A DNA stretch of 29,851 nt from Bacteroidota bacterium (GTDB taxonomy: Bacteria > Bacteroidota > Bacteroidia > Chitinophagales > Chitinophagaceae), in contig JAEZZY010000006.1 in the NCBI GenBank assembly GCA_023418315.1, positions 1-29,851 of the forward strand, written 5' to 3'. Positions within the stretch are counted from its first letter, which is position 1, and each line of letters begins with the position of its first letter. The notes beneath the pieces are model-generated. The model did no database searches. It had not been told where the DNA came from and was given only the letters and a program-made list of their open reading frames with translations. This document shows, in pieces, positions 6,474 to 12,662 of the stretch. Both the position numbers and the translations under genes were made by a program.

Positions 6474-8648
6474 TTCTCTGTACTTAGGCAGCGGCCATAT
6501 TTTATCATCTACCAGCAGCTCCAGTTTATCTACATGATAGCGCACTTTATCAAAATAGTTTTTCACTTTGCAGCAATACATATCGGCGCGCTCGTGCATA
6601 TTCGTCAATCCGTTTGCCACCTTACGGGCTGATATCATGGCTTCCACATTGTCATTGATTTCTTGAATATGGTTGCTGACAATTTTCAACAGATTCATTT
6701 GCGCACGGTAAGCATCTTCGCCGAGTTTCAGGTCTTTCAGCCCTCTTACGTTTTCAATCAGCGAATTTTGATAAGTGATGGCCGCGGGGAGGATATGATT
6801 GGTGGCAAGGTAGCCAAGCATGCGAGCTTCTATTTGCACATGCTTTACATAGTCTTCCAGCATGATTTCGTGCCTGGCTTCCAGTTCACGCGGACTATAG
6901 ATATTGTTTCTGAAGAATACTTCCTTAGCGCTTTCGGAGATAAATGCACTCAGCGCTTCGGGTGTGGTTTTGAAATTGTTAAGCCCGCGTTTTGAGGCTT
7001 CCTTAGCCCATCCTTCGCTATAGTTGTCTCCTTCAAAACGGATGCTTTTAGAAGAAGCGATATAATCTCTGAGGATGTGCATGATGGCTATTTCTTTCTT
7101 TTCACCTTTTTCTATCAGCGCATCTACTTCTTGTTTAAATTTCTTGAGCGTATCCGCCACGATGGTGTTGAGCACGGTCATGGGAGAAGCACAGTTGGCA
7201 GAAGATCCTACGGCTCGGAATTCAAATTTATTTCCGGTAAATGCAAAAGGAGAAGTGCGGTTGCGGTCGGTATTGTCCATCAGCAATTCCGGTATCTGTT
7301 TGTGAATATCCAGTTTCAGAATCACTTCGTCTTGCTCGCTGAATTTTCCTTTTACCCTTTCTTCTATTTCATCCAGTACGCTGGTAAGGTAGGTGCCGAG
7401 GTAGGTGGATATGATGGCGGGCGGGGCTTCGTTGGCGCCAAGGCGATGGTCGTTTCCTGCCGAGGCAATAGCCGCCCTCAGTATATCCGCATAGTCATGC
7501 ACCGCTTTGATGGTATTAATAAAGAAGGTAAGAAACATGAGGTTGGTACGCGGTGTTTTGCCGGGCGCCAACAAGTTCACACCGGTATCGGTAGCAAGGC
7601 TCCAGTTGTTGTGTTTACCGCTTCCGTTTACTCCTGCAAAGGGTTTTTCATGAAGCAGCACTTGCAGTTTATGGCGTTTGGCTATTTTGGTCATAATGTC
7701 CATCAATAGGGAATTATGATCTACAGCTATATTTACTTCTTCAAAAATGGGCGCGCATTCAAATTGACCGGGCGCTACTTCGTTGTGTCTTGTGCGCAGG
7801 GGAATGCCCAGTTTATAGGCTTCCTGTTCAAAATCCTGCATGAAAGCAAATACACGCTCCGGTATGGTGCCGAAGTAATGATCTTCCAGTTGTTGTCCTT
7901 TTGCAGAGGCATGTCCGATAAGAGTTCGGCCGCACATTACGAGATCGGGGCGGGCATTGGCAAGATTTTCATCTACCACAAAATATTCCTGCTCCCAGCC
8001 CAGGGTGATGGTTACTTTATTTACATTTTTATCAAAATAATTGCAGACATCTACCGCGGCTTTATCTAAGGCGTGAATAGATTTGAGCAAAGGTGCTTTA
8101 TAATCCAGCGATTCGCCGCTATAGGCTATGAAAATAGTGGGAATGCAAAGTGTTTTTCCATAGCCACTTTCCATGATGAAAGCGGGTGAGGAAGGATCCC
8201 AGGCAGTATAACCGCGGGCTTCAAACGTAGCACGGATGCCGCCGTTCGGAAAGCTGGAAGCATCGGGCTCTTGCTGGATGAGCGCATCCCCGTCAAAAAG
8301 CTCAATGGCAGCACCATCGCTTTTTATAGTAAAAAAAGAATCATGTTTTTCTGCCGTAGAGCCGGTGAGCGGCTGAAACCAGTGGCTGAAATGGGTGGCA
8401 CCCCGTTCTTCGCTCCAGGCTTTCATACCTGCCGCTATCTGGTCTGCCATCCTACGATCTATTTTTTCTCCGGCTTTTATAGAGGCCTGGAGGCTTTTAT
8501 AGGCTTCGTCGCTCAGGTATTCGCGCATGGTGCGCCCTGTGAATACGTTACTGGCAAATAGGGCGGTTACTTTTTTTCCGTTGTAGTGAGCTACCTTTTT
8601 TTCCCCTGCAGCTAACTCTTGTAACGCGGGAAATCGTAAAGATGACAT
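6456..8648 (-). CDS. glnN: Type III glutamine synthetase
   Basis: A 730-residue ATP-dependent ammonia assimilation enzyme making glutamine from glutamate. It belongs to the large type III class (GlnN) found in Bacteroidota and cyanobacteria rather than the shorter type I. Visible hallmarks are HFSHWFQPLTGSTAEKHDSF near residues 81-100, GWEQEYFVVDENL with metal-binding glutamates, GQFECAPIFEEVNIAVDHN, and the ATP/glutamate site GSGKHNNWSLAT. The length fits the family. The ATG at 8648 lies 16 bases after a near-consensus promoter on the same strand. The C-terminal codons overlap the histidine kinase gene on the other strand. No PII protein or ammonium transporter is beside it. Confidence 0.97.
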   Translation of the reverse strand: MSSLRFPALQELAAGEKKVAHYNGKKVTALFASNVFTGRTMREYLSDEAYKSLQASIKAGEKIDRRMADQIAAGMKAWSEERGATHFSHWFQPLTGSTAEKHDSFFTIKSDGAAIELFDGDALIQQEPDASSFPNGGIRATFEARGYTAWDPSSPAFIMESGYGKTLCIPTIFIAYSGESLDYKAPLLKSIHALDKAAVDVCNYFDKNVNKVTITLGWEQEYFVVDENLANARPDLVMCGRTLIGHASAKGQQLEDHYFGTIPERVFAFMQDFEQEAYKLGIPLRTRHNEVAPGQFECAPIFEEVNIAVDHNSLLMDIMTKIAKRHKLQVLLHEKPFAGVNGSGKHNNWSLATDTGVNLLAPGKTPRTNLMFLTFFINTIKAVHDYADILRAAIASAGNDHRLGANEAPPAIISTYLGTYLTSVLDEIEERVKGKFSEQDEVILKLDIHKQIPELLMDNTDRNRTSPFAFTGNKFEFRAVGSSANCASPMTVLNTIVADTLKKFKQEVDALIEKGEKKEIAIMHILRDYIASSKSIRFEGDNYSEGWAKEASKRGLNNFKTTPEALSAFISESAKEVFFRNNIYSPRELEARHEIMLEDYVKHVQIEARMLGYLATNHILPAAITYQNSLIENVRGLKDLKLGEDAYRAQMNLLKIVSNHIQEINDNVEAMISARKVANGLTNMHERADMYCCKVKNYFDKVRYHVDKLELLVDDKIWPLPKYRELLFLR

Positions 8649-8663
8649 AGATTAAAATTTTTG

Positions 8664-8691
8664 CAAAGTTAGTTTTTTTGGAGAAAAACAA
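8664..8691 (-). promoter_or_regulatory. Promoter of glnN
   Basis: On the minus strand TTG (8691-8689), a 17-base spacer, then TAACTTTG (8671-8664), an exact TAnnTTTG. Transcription would begin about 10 bases before the glnN ATG at 8648. The flanking DNA is strongly A/T-rich with runs of A, as expected for a strong promoter. Confidence 0.7.
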
Positions 8692-8747
8692 TGATTTTTT
8701 CAAAAAAAATTGAAAAATACAAATGTTATTAGAAAATTTAATTCAAT

Positions 8748-9377
8748 TTATAGGGGAATTTTTTCATTAGCAATCACGGCGCATGCAAAGTCCGGCTCGC
8801 AGAAAGCTTCTGCTTTAATCTCGACCATAGGGTTCATCAGCGCCAAGCGGATAGCTAAGGAGTAATGAGTCGGATGTACTGCAAGTTGGTGTATGATTAA
8901 ATGATCAATAAATTCTACCCCACGCCTTCCCTGCCATTTATAGGCTGCTTCTTTGGCGCACCAGGCTACAGTGAGCAGTTGCGGATCGGTTTTAAAAAAC
9001 AGTTGTTCTTCCGGCGATAAAAATTTGTGCTGCAACTGTTCCATTCTCGGATGCCACACTTGTATGTCAATACCGCACTCTGCATAGGGGCTCACCACTG
9101 CCGCTACGTAGGGATAAGAATGCGACAGAGAAAAAAAATAGCGGTTGTCTTTCAGGCGGGGCTTATCCTGCGCATCAGGTACTATGTGCAACAAAGGAAA
9201 ATCCTGTTGCAAATGTGTGAGCAGAAATCTTGCGGCGAGATGCTCCATCCGTTTTTTTTCATTTTTAATATCCGGCTTCAGTCCGGTACGCTCTATGAAA
9301 AAAAAGGGAGGCTCTTGTATTTCCCAGATAGCGGCAAGGCTGTAGGGATCGCTACTCCATTCACGGTATAAAGGCAT
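8748..9377 (-). CDS. 4'-phosphopantetheinyl transferase (Sfp-type)
   Basis: A 209-residue enzyme that moves the phosphopantetheine arm of CoA onto a serine of acyl- or peptidyl-carrier proteins. The superfamily motifs are all visible: FSLSHSYPYVA (81-91), CGIDIQ with Mg-binding Asp104, and WCAKEAAYKWQG with Trp139, Lys142, Glu143 and Lys147. The length matches the Sfp/Gsp group rather than the shorter AcpS. It follows a group containing coaBC on the same strand, separated by about 100 bases from the DUF4296 gene. This is a functional echo, since CoaBC makes the CoA precursor it uses. The target carrier protein is not in the window. Confidence 0.92.
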   Translation of the reverse strand: MPLYREWSSDPYSLAAIWEIQEPPFFFIERTGLKPDIKNEKKRMEHLAARFLLTHLQQDFPLLHIVPDAQDKPRLKDNRYFFSLSHSYPYVAAVVSPYAECGIDIQVWHPRMEQLQHKFLSPEEQLFFKTDPQLLTVAWCAKEAAYKWQGRRGVEFIDHLIIHQLAVHPTHYSLAIRLALMNPMVEIKAEAFCEPDFACAVIANEKIPL

Positions 9378-9475
9378 GATTCAAATGTAGCAAGGAAATC
9401 CTAAGAATGGTTGAATAAGTTGATGGGGTTATTTTGTCCTCGTCTTAGGCGATTCATTTTCCCTTTAAAACAATG

Positions 9476-9826
9476 CTACTGCACGATGCTTTTTGTTTCC
9501 AGCACGGTAAGGCTGTCTATCATGCGGATATAGATGCTATCCAGTTCCTGGGGATGTTGCTTATACCATTTGAGGCTTTGTTCAAACTCTTTTTCATCCG
9601 TATCATAATGCTGAAAAATGGTTTGGTAATAAAAGGCTAATGAATCATAATCCCTTTGTGCGCCACGGCGGCTGCTGTCTTGTTTAAGAATAATGCTATA
9701 GGACTCTGCCGTATGAATATCCTGTAAAATAGCCTGCATCTTAGCCGGCGGATAGTGTGGCGCATTCATCTCTTCGCAAGAAAAAAAAAGGAAAGCGAAT
9801 AAAAGCAGGAGCAGCGTTTGCTTCAT
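9476..9826 (-). CDS. DUF4296 lipoprotein
   Basis: A 116-residue exported lipoprotein. The N-terminus MKQTLLLLLFAFLFFSCEE is a lipoprotein signal with lipobox ending in Cys17. The mature part has the DUF4296 pattern: a helix with MQAILQDIHTAESYS, then DYDSLAFYYQTIFQHYDTDEKEFEQSLKWY-type helical repeats, broken here for length. Proteins of this family are restricted to Bacteroidota and their function is unknown to me. It starts directly after the stop of the DUF4835 gene (TAA then ATG with no gap), so the two are cotranslated. Envelope localisation fits the neighbouring secretion-related protein. Confidence 0.85.
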   Translation of the reverse strand: MKQTLLLLLFAFLFFSCEEMNAPHYPPAKMQAILQDIHTAESYSIILKQDSSRRGAQRDYDSLAFYYQTIFQHYDTDEKEFEQSLKWYKQHPQELDSIYIRMIDSLTVLETKSIVQ

Positions 9827-10750
9827 TTATTTATTGAGTTGCTGGTATTTAGTGAGGTTCGGAATATCCATTTGCCCCAACTGTGCGGCGTATTGTGCGC
9901 GTTCTTCCTTGGGTAGTTGCCCTACTACTTTTGCATATTCGTCGCTTTTGGCATTGAAGAAAAACTGGATGAGAATCGAGCTGGGATTTTCCCGGTTTAC
10001 CTTGTAGAGCTTAGCGATGGTATTGAGTATTTCTTTTCTTGCTTCTTCCGGTTTGTTGTACATATTATCCAGTCCTTTTCGGTGCAGCGCATACCATACA
10101 TCACGCACTTCCTGAAAACGGGGATTGAGCAATTGGTCTATAATCCAGTAGCGATTCTTCGTACCATCTACCGCTTTCCATCCTGTCAATGCCTTTCCTT
10201 CTTCCGGTGCATTGTTCACTATATTCTGTGCTTTTTTAAAGAAAGCCGTGCCCCCATCAGGCGAAAAACTGTCATAATCCAAACCCAAGATGATATAGGA
10301 ATAAAATGCGAGGATAGCTGTAAGGTTGGAGGCCATCACATCGCTGCCCACCACTCGGTTGTCGTCGAATTGTAAGGGAGTAAATTGCGAATAGCGGAAG
10401 ACGATATCCTTATCCTGAAAATTGACAAGCGAGCTGGTATAGCCACTGTTGAAAACCGGACGGGACGCTTGCACCGTTAAGGTAGCACTATAAACATCCT
10501 CATTGGTTTTAGACGTGAGGTTGATCATCAGGTTTACATCTATTTTTTCATTTACGCCATATTCATCCGAGGTCCATTTGCGGGTATTGAGAAAATCGGT
10601 GATGCTTTTTTCCATCGTAGAAAAAATCTGCTTATCCGCATTGGTAATGGCGGTGGAAAGAATTTTCACTTTGGCATTCAACTCCTGCGCATTGCCTACT
10701 ATAGCAAAGCAGAAAAAAAGAAAGGACACACTAATTATTCGCTTCAACAT
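9827..10750 (-). CDS. porD: DUF4835 family exported protein (PorD-like, type IX secretion)
   Basis: A 307-residue secreted protein. The signal peptide MLKRIISVSFLFFCFAIVGNA is followed by QELNAKV. The body carries the DUF4835 pattern: repeated beta strands with RPVFNSGYTSSLVNF, then DIVFRYSQFTPLQFDDN, and a helical second half beginning SNLTAILAFYSYIILGLDYD with SPDGG. From memory, this family is annotated as PorD of the type IX secretion system, and the gene usually follows coaBC in Bacteroidota, as here. Its ATG lies 20 bases inside the end of coaBC, so translation is coupled. The family call is firm; the PorD name is less so. In many relatives recN follows; here a DUF4296 gene does. Confidence 0.85.
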   Translation of the reverse strand: MLKRIISVSFLFFCFAIVGNAQELNAKVKILSTAITNADKQIFSTMEKSITDFLNTRKWTSDEYGVNEKIDVNLMINLTSKTNEDVYSATLTVQASRPVFNSGYTSSLVNFQDKDIVFRYSQFTPLQFDDNRVVGSDVMASNLTAILAFYSYIILGLDYDSFSPDGGTAFFKKAQNIVNNAPEEGKALTGWKAVDGTKNRYWIIDQLLNPRFQEVRDVWYALHRKGLDNMYNKPEEARKEILNTIAKLYKVNRENPSSILIQFFFNAKSDEYAKVVGQLPKEERAQYAAQLGQMDIPNLTKYQQLNK

Positions 10751-11951
10751 GTTGTTGTTTTTCTAAAATATGGTTTACAATAGCTTCTGCAGCTTCGCGC
10801 TTGGTTTGCAGCGGATAGCTTTTCTTGCTTCCGTCGGCGCCTAACAAAGTTATCTTATTCGTATCGTGGCCAAAGCCTGCGCCTTCATCTTTTAACGAAT
10901 TTAACACGATCCAATCTGCATTCTTAGCCTGCAATTTTTTTAAAGCATTTTCTTCTTCATTGTTCGTTTCCAGGGCAAAGCCCACAAGCGTTTGTCCCGC
11001 ACGTTTCCTACTGCCGAGGGTGGCTAAGATGTCTTTGTTTTTTATTAGATTCAAATGAAACGCATCATCCTTCTTTTTTATTTTCTCCTGTGCTTTTTCG
11101 GCAGGTTTATAATCAGCCACAGCAGCAGAGAGAATGCCTATATCCGCACCGGGAAACACGCTCATACACGCCTCATACATTTCATCGGCGCTTTCTACTT
11201 TTATGATGTGTATAGCAGGATGATCCGGCTTTAAAGGAGTGGGGCCAAGCACGAGGGTTACTTCCGCGCCGCGTGCAGCAAAGCTTTCTGCCAAAGCAAT
11301 CCCCATTTTCCCGGTAGAAAAATTGCCTATAAACCGTACAGGATCTAAACGTTCATAAGTAGGACCGGCAGTAACGAGGGCTTTTTTACCTTGTAAAGGT
11401 TGTGGGACTACAACCTGAAAAAAACCGGTTATATAGCTGACAATATCCTGCGGCTCTGCCATTCTTCCCTCGCCTACCAAACCGCTTGCCAGCTCGCCGT
11501 GCGCTACGGGAATGAGGTGATGTCCATAGCTTTTTACCCGTTCTATATTCTGCTTGGTAGCAGGATGCAGCCACATATCTTCATCCATAGCAGGGGCGAT
11601 AAACACGGGACAAACCGCGGATAGGTATACCGCACAAACCAGATTATCACAAAGTCCGAAAGCGAGCTTAGCCAATGAATTGGCACTGCAGGGGGCTACC
11701 ACCAAGGCATCCGCCCAGCGTCCCAGCTCCACATGGTTGTTCCAGGCGGCGCCGTCATGTACGTTGCTGTGCACCGGATGTTTGGATACGGTCTGCAAAG
11801 CCAGTGGACTTACAAACTGCGTAGCGGAAGGCGTGATCAACACCTTCACTTCGGCGCCGGCTTTTAGAAACTGCCGCACCAGCTCCGGTGTTTTATATGC
11901 GGCAATACTGCCGGTAACGGCGAGGATTATTTTTTTACCTTTTAGTTGCAT
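10731..11951 (-). CDS. coaBC: Bifunctional phosphopantothenoylcysteine decarboxylase / phosphopantothenate-cysteine ligase
   Basis: A 406-residue enzyme for two consecutive steps of coenzyme A synthesis. The N-terminal flavin domain (CoaC, to about 180) shows LAVTGSIAAYK, the catalytic His73 in NNHVELGRWADA, APCSANSLAKLAFG, and the substrate clamp APAMDEDMW. The CoaC loop reads GELASGLVGEGRM; Ser stands where the E. coli enzyme has its clamp Cys, which from memory is common in Bacteroidota. The C-terminal ligase domain (CoaB) has TAGPTYERLDPVRFIGNFSTGKMG and SAAVADYKP, with a Lys-rich loop around KEKIKKKDD-type residues. It heads an overlapping group with DUF4835 and DUF4296. Confidence 0.95.
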   Translation of the reverse strand: MQLKGKKIILAVTGSIAAYKTPELVRQFLKAGAEVKVLITPSATQFVSPLALQTVSKHPVHSNVHDGAAWNNHVELGRWADALVVAPCSANSLAKLAFGLCDNLVCAVYLSAVCPVFIAPAMDEDMWLHPATKQNIERVKSYGHHLIPVAHGELASGLVGEGRMAEPQDIVSYITGFFQVVVPQPLQGKKALVTAGPTYERLDPVRFIGNFSTGKMGIALAESFAARGAEVTLVLGPTPLKPDHPAIHIIKVESADEMYEACMSVFPGADIGILSAAVADYKPAEKAQEKIKKKDDAFHLNLIKNKDILATLGSRKRAGQTLVGFALETNNEEENALKKLQAKNADWIVLNSLKDEGAGFGHDTNKITLLGADGSKKSYPLQTKREAAEAIVNHILEKQQHVEANN

Positions 11952-12273
11952 GAAACCATTTGTGGATAAGGTATTTGCAAGGTAGGAAAATTATTTTTCA
12001 GAAGATGATACGCAATTGGAAAGAAGTATCTGAAAACTTTGTTTATGAAAGTAATAAAATCGCACACCTATTCCCTCAAAGTGTTCGTTGCGTTAACCTC
12101 ACCGTTATCGTATTAGTTTTTGATTTTATGTGCGTACTGCCATCTTAAAAAAAGCGTAATTCCACGCATAAAAAAAGCGTAGTTCTACGCATAAAAACGA
12201 TTTTTTTTAGTGCGAATTTCACGCTTGAAAAAAATAAATTTTACCCTATACACAAACCTAATAATTATACCAC
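11952..12273 (+). other. 322-base intergenic region between coaBC and a small gene
   Basis: No coding region that I can support. The left part should contain the coaBC promoter on the minus strand; a partial -7 match TACCTTG lies at 11984-11978. The right part holds a cluster of three related palindromes (12154-12224) embedded in A-runs, just before the 82-aa gene. A 62-codon frame at 11960-12148 has atypical composition and no recognisable features and is treated as noise. Confidence 0.6.
12154..12224 (+). repeat. Three related palindromes with GCGTA..TACGC cores (possible operators)
   Basis: GCGTAATTCCACGC at 12154-12167, GCGTAGTTCTACGC at 12177-12190 (perfect 6-base arms, 2-base centre) and GCGAATTTCACGC at 12212-12224. 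The first two are each preceded by seven adenines (or six plus one) and followed by AT, with starts 23 bases apart; the third is 35 bases further and more diverged. The centres are too short for stable RNA hairpins, so protein binding sites are more likely. They precede the 82-aa gene by 50-120 bases. Confidence 0.6.
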
Positions 12274-12522
12274 ATGAAAAAACAACGTTCTCGGGAATTG
12301 CTGCTGAATATTAAATCCGCTCAAAAATGGGAGCAATCATTTGATACAACTGTAGATGAACTGATGGATCTGGTCTGTAAAGTTGATAATCATCACCAGG
12401 TAAATCGCGCTACAGGATTAATGGATGTGTACAGCAAAAAGAAAAAGACCGTAAAAAATTATTATTGGCAGTGCAGGGATACAAACGAGCGTCCTTTTGA
12501 ATTTTTAGTGTATCACAATTAG
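12274..12522 (+). CDS. Hypothetical protein, 82 aa
   Basis: A small basic protein beginning MKKQRSRELLLNIKSAQKW and containing DTTVDELMDLVCKVDNHHQ, then a Lys-rich turn YSKKKKTVKNYYWQCRD and a C-terminal strand FEFLVYHN. I do not recognise the family. No signal peptide or membrane segment is seen. The ATG at 12274 is preceded by an AT-rich leader and by the palindrome cluster, suggesting regulated, monocistronic expression. The gene downstream is convergent and a strong hairpin lies between them. Codon usage looks ordinary. The frame is short, but the composition and clear start and stop make a real gene likely. Confidence 0.6.
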   Translation: MKKQRSRELLLNIKSAQKWEQSFDTTVDELMDLVCKVDNHHQVNRATGLMDVYSKKKKTVKNYYWQCRDTNERPFEFLVYHN

Positions 12523-12609
12523 AATATTTCTCGTACAACACCCTTATGGAATTATATTCCATCCTCTATTCTTTTCGGGGAATGGGATAAACTCGCTCCG
12601 GCGAAAAGT

Positions 12610-12640
12610 GTGGAGGCACTGTGCAAGACAGCGCCTCCAC
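12610..12640 (-). terminator. Hairpin terminator between convergent genes
   Basis: Arms at 12610-12622 and 12628-12640 pair over 13 positions with a single A-C mismatch; the loop is GCAAG. On the minus strand the stem is followed by ACTTTT, so it best serves the M16 peptidase gene that ends at 12663. It could also slow transcription from the 82-aa gene. A further small palindrome, ATGGAATTATATTCCAT, lies at 12546-12562. Confidence 0.7.
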
Positions 12641-12662
12641 CTGTTCTTATCAAAATGGAGAT

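Noticed and set aside
7077..7709. 210-codon plus-strand frame inside glnN
   Set aside because: It is antisense to a clearly conserved glutamine synthetase, has biased composition and no recognisable domain.
11386..11951. CoaBC thought defective because the clamp Cys is Ser and PAMN is PAMD
   Set aside because: From memory the same substitutions (GELASGL, APAMD) are common in Bacteroidota CoaBC, so they are lineage traits rather than damage.
11960..12148. 62-codon frame in the coaBC upstream gap
   Set aside because: No ribosome site, no family resemblance, and it overlaps the likely coaBC promoter region.
12610..12640. Strong hairpin considered as a small RNA or tRNA arm
   Set aside because: It sits between convergent genes with a short T-rich tail on the minus strand, so a terminator explains it; no cloverleaf can be drawn.
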